This document shows positions 1 to 6,922 of a stretch of DNA of 12,436 bases, in pieces. Location: contig JAEZAU010000136.1 of the NCBI GenBank assembly GCA_023430325.1, positions 1 to 12,436 of the forward strand. The letters are read 5' to 3'. Source of the DNA: Bacteroidota bacterium. Lineage in GTDB: Bacteria > Bacteroidota > Bacteroidia > Flavobacteriales_F > PHOS-HE28. The stretch's first letter is position 1. Each line of letters opens with the position of its first letter. The translations under genes were made by a program, and so were the position numbers. The notes under the pieces were generated by a model, which was given only the letters and a program-made list of their open reading frames with translations, searched no databases and was not told where the DNA came from.

Positions 1-342
1 GCACGCCAGATGATCGAGGCCGGTCTGCCGATCGCACTCGCCACCGATCACAACCCGGGCAGCACACCCAGCGGCAATATGAATTTCGTTCTTTCGCTTG
101 CATGCATCCAATTGCGCATGCTTCCAGAAGAGGCCATCATTGCCGTCACCATCAATTCAGCTGCGGCCATGCGCCTTTCCGGTGAACTTGGCAGTATCGC
201 TCCCGGCAAACGCGCCAGCCTCATCATCACCAAAGAAATACCTTCGCTGGCCTATCTGCCGTACGCGTTCGGTAGTGACCACATCGATACCGTCATCATA
301 GATGGAGAACCTGTCCGAAAAGGATCAGTCCTCGCAGCCTGA
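1..342 (+). CDS. hutI: Imidazolonepropionase, C-terminal part (5' end outside window)
   Basis: This is the C-terminal ~113 residues of imidazolonepropionase, the cytosolic metal-dependent amidohydrolase that opens 4-imidazolone-5-propionate to N-formimino-L-glutamate in histidine degradation. The frame is open from the window edge to TGA at 340-342. What can be seen is the ATDHNPGS segment (about residues 14-21 of the fragment), whose Asp matches the metal-site Asp of this family. It is followed by the usual helix with SLACIQL, a TINSAAAMRL segment, the GSIAPGKRASLII turn typical of amidohydrolase C-termini, and LPYAFGSD. The fused formimidoyltransferase/cyclodeaminase gene downstream on the same strand acts on its product, which supports the call. 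The end overlaps the next gene by 41 bases, so the two are probably co-transcribed. The N-terminal metal-binding half is not visible. Confidence 0.93.
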   Translation, partial: ARQMIEAGLPIALATDHNPGSTPSGNMNFVLSLACIQLRMLPEEAIIAVTINSAAAMRLSGELGSIAPGKRASLIITKEIPSLAYLPYAFGSDHIDTVIIDGEPVRKGSVLAA

Positions 343-1096
343 GTGGCAGCCCACGTATGTTCGGCCACCCGGGTTGGAAATGACCATGGGCATCGCTCTC
401 TTCGGGCTCATACTCATGATATTCTTCTTCCTGCAGGCGGGCGTCTTCTTCGCAGGTGTCATGAAGGCATCACCAGAGTTCGAAGGTCGCAACTTGATGG
501 AGCTCATGGCCGATGAGTCTTTCAATGCGCGGATGCAGGAACTGGTCTTCAATGGTGATCTGGTCGCGAAGGAAGCGATCTGGAGCGGCGGCATCGGTCT
601 GCTGCTCATCCTGTTTTCTACGCGGCTTTGGAAACGCACCAACTTCAACACCTTCCTCGGCCTGCATGCACCCCGCGTGCAGGAGCTTTTGAAATGGCTC
701 GGGATCTTCATGGTTCTGGGCATTGCCACGGAGGTCATCTCACGCAACGTGCCCGGTTTCCAGACCGATTTCATGACCAGGATCCTGGGCTCCACCACCG
801 ATCGCGTTCTTCTTTTGATCGGGATCGGGCTGGCAGCACCGCTCTTCGAGGAATTCCTGCTGCGTGGCCTGCTACTCGGCTCCATCCGCCACATGGCCGA
901 TGAGCATACGGCCGTCGCGATCACTGCCGGGGTGTTCACGCTCATGCACATGCAATACAACTGGCAGATCATGCTGCTCATATTGCCCATGGGCATCGTG
1001 CTCGGCTATGCACGCACACGCAGCGGCTCCATCTGGGTACCGGTGGTGCTGCACGTGCTGAACAACACGGTCAGCGTATTGATGCCGGTGGAGTGA
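302..1096 (+). CDS. CPBP-family intramembrane metalloprotease (Abi/CAAX-protease-like)
   Basis: A 264-residue polytopic membrane protein with the three CPBP motifs: EExxxR at E183-E184-R188 (EEFLLRG), FxxxH at F212-H216, and HxxxN at H251-N255. These supply the presumed metal ligands and catalytic Glu of the Rce1/Abi family. Hydrophobic segments lie near residues 30-52, 96-106, 130-147, 166-182, 203-218, 222-238 and 246-262. The first ~28 residues are polar and Pro-rich, probably cytosolic. The start at 302 lies inside the end of hutI (41-base overlap); ATG codons at 380 and 386 would avoid the overlap but remove that tail. Family members act as prenyl-protein proteases, bacteriocin-immunity proteins or proteins of unknown role; the substrate here is unknown. 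Its place between two histidine-degradation genes suggests shared transcription, not a part in the pathway. Confidence 0.9.
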   Translation: MENLSEKDQSSQPEWQPTYVRPPGLEMTMGIALFGLILMIFFFLQAGVFFAGVMKASPEFEGRNLMELMADESFNARMQELVFNGDLVAKEAIWSGGIGLLLILFSTRLWKRTNFNTFLGLHAPRVQELLKWLGIFMVLGIATEVISRNVPGFQTDFMTRILGSTTDRVLLLIGIGLAAPLFEEFLLRGLLLGSIRHMADEHTAVAITAGVFTLMHMQYNWQIMLLILPMGIVLGYARTRSGSIWVPVVLHVLNNTVSVLMPVE

Positions 1097-1112
1097 TCGG
1101 TCGGAATGGTTT

Positions 1113-1189
1113 GGGCGTGCCCCTGCGGGTCGGGCTCTCCGATACAACTCCTCGCTGCGCTGCGGGGTTTCCTCTGCGATCCCTCACGC
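1113..1189 (+). repeat. Interspersed palindromic repeat, short copy
   Basis: A 77-base intergenic element. The ends GCGTG (1115-1119) and CACGC (1185-1189) are complementary. A small CCC/GGG hairpin follows the left end, then the box CGGGCTCTCCG (1131-1141), then a 6-bp hairpin CCTCGC/GCGGGG (1150-1155 with 1162-1167, one G-T pair). The right end has the form TTCC...GATCCCTCACGC. This layout resembles a repeat I recall from intergenic regions of many Bacteroidota genomes; that memory was not checked by search. A longer relative lies at 12110-12251 in this window. Strand is nominal. Confidence 0.65.
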
Positions 1190-1192
1190 ACA

Positions 1193-1220
1193 TTTAGTCG
1201 CTGCACCGCCCTTAGCTTTG
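1193..1220 (+). promoter_or_regulatory. Bacteroidota-type promoter of ftcD
   Basis: TAGCTTTG at 1213-1220 matches the Bacteroidota -7 box TAnnTTTG exactly. TTTA at 1193-1196, 16 bases upstream, is an imperfect candidate for the -33 TTTG/TTG box. The -7 box ends 22 bases before the ftcD start codon, which fits a short leader. It lies directly downstream of the repeat ending at 1189. Confidence 0.65.
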
Positions 1221-1242
1221 CGGCCTTCAAAGAAGAGCCTTC

Positions 1243-2937
1243 ATGCAACATAGACTGATCGAGTGTGTGCCCAATATCAGTGAGGGGCGGGACCGTGTGA
1301 AGATCGATGCCATTGCCGCAGTGGTGGAGACCGTGGAGGGCGTGAAGCTGCTGGACATCGATCCCGGCAAGGCGACCAATAGAACGGTGATCACTTTCGT
1401 AGGTGAGCCAGACCAGGTGATCGAAGCCGCGTTCCGCCTGATCAAGAAGGCACAGGAGCTTATCGACATGCGATCGCATAATGGCGAACATCCACGCTTC
1501 GGTGCAACGGATGTCTGCCCACTCGTACCGATCAGCGGTATCACCATGGAAGAGCTCGTACCCTACGCGCACAAGCTCGCAGAGCGGGTCGGCAGGGAAC
1601 TATCGATCCCCGTATACTGTTATGAGTTCGCTGCAAAAGAGGAAAAACGCAGGAACCTGGCCAACAACCGCAGCGGCGAATATGAAGGTCTCAAGAACAA
1701 GCTGAAAGATCCCGCATGGCGGCCGGATCATGGTCCTGCGGAGTTCACTGACAGCGTCGCTCGCAGCGGTGCCGTCGCGATCGGTGCACGTAATTTCCTG
1801 GTGGCGTACAACATCAACCTCAATACCACGAGCACCCGCCGCGCCAACGCGATCGCATTCGATATCCGTGAAGCCGGCCGCGTGCTGCGCGAAGGCGACC
1901 CGCTTACGGGCAAGCCCATGCTTGACGAGAATGGTGAGCCGAAAAAGATCCCCGGAAAATTGAAGGCCGTAAAAGGGATAGGCTGGTACATCGAAGAATA
2001 CGGCATTGCACAGCTCTCATTGAACCTGACCGATATCACCATCACGCCCGTGCATGTGGCCTTCGATGAAGCGGTGAAAAGTGCGGCAGAAAGAGGCATC
2101 CGTGTCACCGGCAGTGAACTTGTGGGATTGATCCCGAAAAAAGCATTGTTGGATGCTGCCGATCATTATCTGCGCAAACAGGAAAGAAGCCTTGGCATTC
2201 CACAGCGTGAGAAGATCAAGATCGCAGTGAAGTCCCTGGGGCTTGATGATCTTGCACCATTCGATCCGCAGAAAAAAGTGATCGAATACATGCTTGAGGA
2301 CGCGTCTCAGGAACGGCTTGTTCGCATGGACCTGAAGCGGTTCAGTGAAGAGACCTCTGCTGAATCACCGGCACCCGGTGGTGGCTCGGTTGCAGCCTAT
2401 GTGGGTGCGTTGGGCGTTGCGCTCGGTACCATGGTGGCCAACCTCAGTGCACACAAACGCGGCTGGGACGAGCGTTGGGAGGAATTCAGCACATGGGCCG
2501 AGCGGGGCGAGAAGCTGCGCAATGAATTGCTGTATCTGGTGGATGAGGACACGCGCTCCTACGATCGGATAATTGCCGCCATGGGAATGGGAAAAAGCAC
2601 TGCCGAAGAACAGACCGCACGCAAGGCCGCGATCACCGAAGCCACCAAAGGAGCCATTCGCACACCGCTTCGTACAATGGAGATCTGCGTGGAAAGCATG
2701 GACCTGATGCGGGCAATGGCCGAAAAGGGCCTTCCTGCGAGCATCAGCGATGCGGGGGTTGGCGCATTATGTGCCCGGGCCGGCGCGTTGGGAGCCTATC
2801 TTAACGTTCGCATAAACTGTTCTGGGCTCGATGATGAAACGTTCAAAAAGGACGTTCTCGCCCGGGCTGAAAAACTGCGCCGTGAAGTGGACCCACTGGA
2901 GGAAGAGGTGATGCGGATCACGCTGCAAAAGGTCTAG
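1243..2937 (+). CDS. ftcD: Bifunctional glutamate formimidoyltransferase / formimidoyl-THF cyclodeaminase
   Basis: A 564-residue cytosolic enzyme for the end of histidine degradation. It moves the formimino group from formiminoglutamate to tetrahydrofolate, then releases ammonia to give 5,10-methenyl-THF. The N-terminal transferase domain (about 1-330) opens with ECVPNISEGR and holds GEHPRFGATDVCP; H83 aligns with catalytic His82 of the mammalian enzyme (alignment from memory). The cyclodeaminase domain (about 360-555) starts at the RMDLKRFSEE segment and contains the SPAPGGGSVAAY turn. Mammalian FTCD is about 541 residues; the extra length is largely an insertion near residues 219-237 (around GDPLTGKPMLDENG). 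The start at 1243 is chosen because family homology begins at residue 3-5 and a good promoter sits just upstream. It follows hutI and the CPBP gene on the same strand but has its own promoter. Some bacteria carry the two activities on separate proteins; here they are fused. Confidence 0.95.
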   Translation: MQHRLIECVPNISEGRDRVKIDAIAAVVETVEGVKLLDIDPGKATNRTVITFVGEPDQVIEAAFRLIKKAQELIDMRSHNGEHPRFGATDVCPLVPISGITMEELVPYAHKLAERVGRELSIPVYCYEFAAKEEKRRNLANNRSGEYEGLKNKLKDPAWRPDHGPAEFTDSVARSGAVAIGARNFLVAYNINLNTTSTRRANAIAFDIREAGRVLREGDPLTGKPMLDENGEPKKIPGKLKAVKGIGWYIEEYGIAQLSLNLTDITITPVHVAFDEAVKSAAERGIRVTGSELVGLIPKKALLDAADHYLRKQERSLGIPQREKIKIAVKSLGLDDLAPFDPQKKVIEYMLEDASQERLVRMDLKRFSEETSAESPAPGGGSVAAYVGALGVALGTMVANLSAHKRGWDERWEEFSTWAERGEKLRNELLYLVDEDTRSYDRIIAAMGMGKSTAEEQTARKAAITEATKGAIRTPLRTMEICVESMDLMRAMAEKGLPASISDAGVGALCARAGALGAYLNVRINCSGLDDETFKKDVLARAEKLRREVDPLEEEVMRITLQKV

Positions 2938-2961
2938 ACAACATTTCAGGCGATACTGGCG

Positions 2962-2970
2962 TATAATTTG
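2962..2970 (+). promoter_or_regulatory. Possible promoter of the patatin-like gene
   Basis: TATAATTTG at 2962-2970 contains TATAAT and resembles the Bacteroidota box but has one base too many between TA and TTTG. It lies 19 bases before the TTG at 2990. No good -33 box is seen. Transcription could also simply continue from ftcD, as no terminator is visible in the 52-base gap. Confidence 0.3.
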
Positions 2971-2989
2971 GTGATACGCAACTATCGCT

Positions 2990-5341
2990 TTGGTGGCCAA
3001 GCTCAAATATCGTCAATGGTCCCGGCGGGTCATCTACTTCTTCCCGTTACAGTTGCTGCTGTTGCACCTGAAGAAGAACCATCTGCTGCTCCTTGCGTGG
3101 ATACTGCTGTTCCTGTACATCACAGAGAACCTCGGCGTTAAGTACGGCATCCCCTATCTCTTCCTCTTCCCCGAATATTTCGGACGGGTGGGCTTTCTAT
3201 CCTTCGCGATCACGGGCTTCGCCCTGGGTGGTTTCATCACCGCCTTCAATCTGTACAGCTACGGGATGCACGCTTATCGTTTCCCGTTCATCAGCACCAT
3301 TTCAAGACCCTTCCTGAAATTCAATATCAACAATGGAGTGATACCGGCGGCTTTCGTGATCACGTTCCTCTGGAGTTCAGCCGACTTCCAATACACGCGT
3401 GAACTCGTACATCCGCTCATGATCGCCTGGCACCTGCTGGGTTTTCTAGTTGGTATCGCTCTTTTCCTGGGCCTGGCGTTGATCTATTTCACCCGCACCA
3501 ACACAGATGTGATAAAACTGCTGGGCAGCGAGCCTCCAGCGCAGGATGAACCCAACGCACCTATCGTGGAGATGATCGGTCCGCAACATGATCACCCCCC
3601 GAAAGGTGGTGCCGAGAAACGACAGGCCACGCGTTGGTTGAAGCAGCAATTACGCAGCGAAAAATGGAGGGTGGAGACCTACCTCAGCCCGCGGCTCAGG
3701 ATCATGCTCGCGCGCAGCAGTGCACATTACGATCATGAACTTCAACGCAACGTGCTGTGGCAGAACCACGTGAACGGCGCCGTATTCGAACTTGTTCTGG
3801 TGGCCAGTTTCCTTTTGCTCGGAGCATTCAGCGATGTTGAGTTCTTCTCCATACCGGCAGGTGCAAGTGCATTCCTCCTGTTCACGATCATACTCATGAT
3901 CATCAGTGCGCTCTTCAGCTGGTTGCAGGGATGGACGGGTACCATCATCATCGGTGTCTTCCTCGCGCTCAACCTGCTCAGCAACCGCACCGATCGGTTC
4001 GTCTATGACAATCACGCGTACGGTCTCGATTACACGGTACCACCGGCCATCTACGATCTGCCAACGATAGAACAAATGGCAGGTGACACCGCCCGTCTGA
4101 ATGCGGATATTGGAGCAATGGTGGCCACGCTGGAGAAATGGGAACAGCGGAATGCCCTGCTGCCCCAGGCATCCGAAAGACCGAAAATGATCCTGGTGAA
4201 TGCCAGTGGCGGGGGGCTCCGATCCATGTTATGGTCCATGCGAACGCTGCAATATGCCGACAGTCTTCTTGGTGGCACACTGATGGACCGCACCATGCTC
4301 GTGGCCGGATCTTCAGGCGGCTTGATAGGTGCCAGTTATTACCGCCAGCTGGCGCTCGTGGACCAGTATGAAGAAAGCCGCCAGCGTTTCGATCGTGCCT
4401 TATTGGGTGAGGTCTCCGGTGATATGTTGAATCCGGTGATCTTCAGCTTCGTCACCAACGATATGTTCTTCCGGTACCGCAAGGTGAAGGATGGTGAACA
4501 TAAGTATACCATGGATCGGGGCTTCGCTTTCGAAAGCCGGTTGAACCAGATGACGCGCGGCCTGCTGAACGTTCGGCTGGGTGACATGGCCAAGGTGGAA
4601 CGTGAAGCACGAACTCCATTGCTGGTGATCAGTCCTACCTCGATAAATGATGGCCGTAGACTGGTCATCGGATCCCTGCCGATGTCCTTTCTCACGTACA
4701 GCACACCCACCAGTCGCACAGGCAGCGCCCAGCCCGAGGCGATCGAATTCCATCGCATGTTCGAGGAACAAGATGCCGACAGCCTGAAGCTCACCAGCGC
4801 CTTGCGGATGAACGCGACATTCCCGTACATAACTCCGGTGGTCACCTTGCCGAGCCAGCCGCGTATGCGTGTGATGGATGCCGGCATGAGGGACAATTAT
4901 GGCTACCGCGTCACGCTCTCTTTCCTGCACACTTTTCGTGATTGGATCGCAGAGAATACCAGCGGCGTCATCATCCTGCAGCTGCGCGATACACAACGAC
5001 AGCTTGATGTAAGACCGATCGGCACTTCACTGTTGGATCGATTGATGGATCCCATAGGCAGTGTCTACGACAATTTCCTGCGTGGGCAGGACCAGGATTA
5101 CGATCTCATGTTGCACCAGGCAGCGGCGTGGACCGATTTTCCTCTTCAAGTGATCGATGTTGAACTGCGCCACTCACGCGATGAACAGATATCGCTGAGC
5201 TGGCACCTCACCGAGGTGGAAAGAAAACGCATACTGCGCAGTGTGGACCTGCAGAAGAACCAGGAATCCTTCGATCGATTGGTGAGTGCGGTACTTGGTG
5301 ATCCTCTGCCGCTGGCACTTACCGCCGTGCGTGGGCAATAA
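2990..5341 (+). CDS. Multi-pass membrane protein with patatin-like phospholipase domain
   Basis: A protein of about 783 residues with two parts. Residues ~1-330 carry about seven hydrophobic segments (near 28-48, 67-90, 113-130, 142-167, 262-282, 287-306, 308-326), with a polar stretch at ~168-255 that is probably cytosolic. From ~400 a patatin-type domain follows: oxyanion loop ASGGGLRS (G407-G409, R411), nucleophile elbow G440-S-S-G-G with S442 as likely nucleophile, and D630 in MDAGMRDNYG, where the family usually has DG[G/A]. Patatin domains hydrolyse acyl esters of lipids; here the enzyme would sit at the inner membrane. The frame opens only after a TGA at 2972-2974 and has no early ATG. 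The start is TTG 2990 or, just as likely, GTG 2993. Upstream and downstream genes do not suggest a substrate. The 3' end overlaps the convergent sugar-kinase gene by 23 bases. Confidence 0.85.
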   Translation: MVAKLKYRQWSRRVIYFFPLQLLLLHLKKNHLLLLAWILLFLYITENLGVKYGIPYLFLFPEYFGRVGFLSFAITGFALGGFITAFNLYSYGMHAYRFPFISTISRPFLKFNINNGVIPAAFVITFLWSSADFQYTRELVHPLMIAWHLLGFLVGIALFLGLALIYFTRTNTDVIKLLGSEPPAQDEPNAPIVEMIGPQHDHPPKGGAEKRQATRWLKQQLRSEKWRVETYLSPRLRIMLARSSAHYDHELQRNVLWQNHVNGAVFELVLVASFLLLGAFSDVEFFSIPAGASAFLLFTIILMIISALFSWLQGWTGTIIIGVFLALNLLSNRTDRFVYDNHAYGLDYTVPPAIYDLPTIEQMAGDTARLNADIGAMVATLEKWEQRNALLPQASERPKMILVNASGGGLRSMLWSMRTLQYADSLLGGTLMDRTMLVAGSSGGLIGASYYRQLALVDQYEESRQRFDRALLGEVSGDMLNPVIFSFVTNDMFFRYRKVKDGEHKYTMDRGFAFESRLNQMTRGLLNVRLGDMAKVEREARTPLLVISPTSINDGRRLVIGSLPMSFLTYSTPTSRTGSAQPEAIEFHRMFEEQDADSLKLTSALRMNATFPYITPVVTLPSQPRMRVMDAGMRDNYGYRVTLSFLHTFRDWIAENTSGVIILQLRDTQRQLDVRPIGTSLLDRLMDPIGSVYDNFLRGQDQDYDLMLHQAAAWTDFPLQVIDVELRHSRDEQISLSWHLTEVERKRILRSVDLQKNQESFDRLVSAVLGDPLPLALTAVRGQ

Positions 5342-6176
5342 GTCCCATCAGCGGATCCTTCGTCACCATCTTCAGTTCCATGCCGTATTCCAGCAGGCAT
5401 TCCGAAAGCAGTTCCTTGAAGCCGAAGGCCACGGATCCAGTAGCATATACATGCGCGCGCTGCTCGGGATCGAAGAACGTGACCAGGATCTGCGCCAGTT
5501 CATGAAAACGACCGATCACAAGGTTGCGCACGTAAGGATGATCGCTGATCGATGCGAGCAGGGATGTTCGGGATGCCAGTTTCATGGCAGGTGCGGCCGA
5601 GCGATAGATCTCTTCCATGATCTGCGGCTGTGAAGGGCCATCGATACCGAAAAGCACCTCGGCCACTTCCGGGGGCATGCGGCGATAGAATGCATCTTGT
5701 AGAAGCGTGCGGCCGATATCGGCACCACTGCCTTCATCGCCCAGAATGTAGCCGAGCGACGGCATCGGCCTGTGCAATTTCGATCCGTTGAAATATCCGG
5801 CATTCATGCCAGTACCAAGGATAAGCACAAGACCCGGCTGCTCACCGCAAAGCCCGATGGCCGCTCCCATGATATCGGTATCCACTTCGATCCGCGCATG
5901 CGGCCATACCTCCTGCAGCACCTCATGCATGCGTTCACAACGCTGAAGGGTTCCACAACCGGCGGCATAGATGCGCATATCGTCCACCTTGAAGATCGCC
6001 GGAGCTTCCTGAATGAAGAACTGCCTGAGCCCGTCCTGAAATGCGATCGCATCTCCGCTCAACGGATTGAAACCGGGCAAATGCGCACCACCGTTCGGGA
6101 AGACCAGATCTTCCCCGCCCTTCAGCCATGCCCATCGCGAAGAACTTCCACCGATCTCCCCGATGAGCGTGTCCAT
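5319..6176 (-). CDS. BadF/BadG-type ATPase, probable N-acetylglucosamine kinase
   Basis: A 285-residue cytosolic protein of the ASKHA (sugar kinase/actin fold) group. The phosphate-1 loop is GEIGGSSSRWAW at 6-17. A D100 in VDTDIMGAA is in the position of the usual catalytic/metal Asp. The phosphate-2 loop is LGTGMNAGYF at 120-129, followed by GYILGDEGSGADIG at 142-155, a hallmark of BadF/NagK-like kinases, and an adenosine-site YATGSVAFG near 245. Relatives phosphorylate N-acetylglucosamine or related amino sugars, for example in cell-wall recycling; the exact sugar here is inferred. The start ATG (6174-6176) lies 3 bases after the stop of the response-regulator gene, so the two are almost surely one transcript and perhaps translationally coupled. 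The stop is inside the 3' end of the convergent patatin gene. Confidence 0.85.
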   Translation of the reverse strand: MDTLIGEIGGSSSRWAWLKGGEDLVFPNGGAHLPGFNPLSGDAIAFQDGLRQFFIQEAPAIFKVDDMRIYAAGCGTLQRCERMHEVLQEVWPHARIEVDTDIMGAAIGLCGEQPGLVLILGTGMNAGYFNGSKLHRPMPSLGYILGDEGSGADIGRTLLQDAFYRRMPPEVAEVLFGIDGPSQPQIMEEIYRSAAPAMKLASRTSLLASISDHPYVRNLVIGRFHELAQILVTFFDPEQRAHVYATGSVAFGFKELLSECLLEYGMELKMVTKDPLMGLIAHARR

Positions 6177-6179
6177 GGC

Positions 6180-6854
6180 CTAATGCGGATTGAAAAGGAA
6201 CTTGTTCGGCGTGATCAAGCCGTTCTTCATCGCATACATTACTACTGCAGCGGTATTGTTCACACCGAGTTTCTGCATGATATTGCGGCGATGTGTGGTC
6301 ACCGTATGAGCGCTGAGGTTAAGTTGCTCGGCGATGCGGGTATAGGAGCAACCTTCTGCGATCAGCCTGATCACCTCACATTCACGCTTGCTAAGGGTGA
6401 CCGGATTGCATGAAAGAGGCTCATCCAAAAATTTCTCCAGGTCGATGGATGCACGCTTGAGGCTCTCGAGGACCTTGCCGCAAAAGAATTTTTCCCCATC
6501 TGCGGTCTGCAACACTGAATCAATGATCTCGTTCGCGGCGCAATCCTTCCGTATGAAACTGGTGACACCGGCCTTTATGGCACTGGTTATCGTCATCAAC
6601 GTAGGCTCTGCGGTGATGGCGATGAACCGTGTGCGCTTGGAGCGTTCGCGACCCTCACGTATCGATCGGGCATCGAATCCTTCGGTGGTGTGATCGATCA
6701 GGACCACATCGGGCTTCAATCTTACGAGCATGGCCTGCATGCTGATGGCATCGTTCGCCGCGCCCACCACCTCAACACGCGGCACATCATTCAGAATGGC
6801 GCGAAGCCCGATCAATGAAAGTTCCCCGTGATCGGCAAGTAGCGTTCGTATCAT
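6180..6854 (-). CDS. NarL/FixJ-type response regulator with LuxR HTH
   Basis: A 224-residue cytosolic transcription regulator. The receiver domain (about 1-120) has phospho-acceptor D54 in VVLIDHTT, T81 in FIAITAEP and K103 in SFIRKD. The usual acidic pair near the N-terminus is reduced to one: LLADHGELS has D8 but His at position 9, where relatives have ADDH. A linker of about 30 residues leads to a LuxR-type HTH (about 154-212) with LSKRECEVIRLIAEG and the recognition-helix region HTVTTHRRNIMQKLG. Family members bind DNA as dimers, commonly after phosphorylation by a histidine kinase; no kinase gene is in the window. It is the first gene of a two-gene unit with the sugar kinase and has its own -7 box. 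The target genes are unknown; control of amino-sugar use is only a guess from context. Confidence 0.92.
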   Translation of the reverse strand: MIRTLLADHGELSLIGLRAILNDVPRVEVVGAANDAISMQAMLVRLKPDVVLIDHTTEGFDARSIREGRERSKRTRFIAITAEPTLMTITSAIKAGVTSFIRKDCAANEIIDSVLQTADGEKFFCGKVLESLKRASIDLEKFLDEPLSCNPVTLSKRECEVIRLIAEGCSYTRIAEQLNLSAHTVTTHRRNIMQKLGVNNTAAVVMYAMKNGLITPNKFLFNPH

Positions 6855-6883
6855 CCTTATTTAGGATCGTTCCAGATAGCGCG

Positions 6884-6891
6884 CAAAAATA
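6884..6891 (-). promoter_or_regulatory. -7 box of response regulator-kinase unit
   Basis: On the minus strand this reads TATTTTTG, an exact TAnnTTTG match, ending 29 bases before the start codon at 6854. It lies in the 68-base gap after the rnz stop. No clear -33 TTG is seen at the usual distance, so the call rests on the -7 box and position. Confidence 0.55.
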
Positions 6892-6922
6892 GGTGCTTGT
6901 TCTATGACTGAAGAACCGGCGA

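Noticed and set aside
2990..5341. Idea that the patatin protein is a phage-defence effector (as in CBASS)
   Set aside because: No nucleotide cyclase, no accessory genes and no mobile-element context lie next to it; neighbours are metabolic and housekeeping genes.
5772..6413. Open frame on the plus strand opposite the kinase and regulator genes
   Set aside because: It is explained as a shadow of two well-supported minus-strand genes; no recognizable domain.
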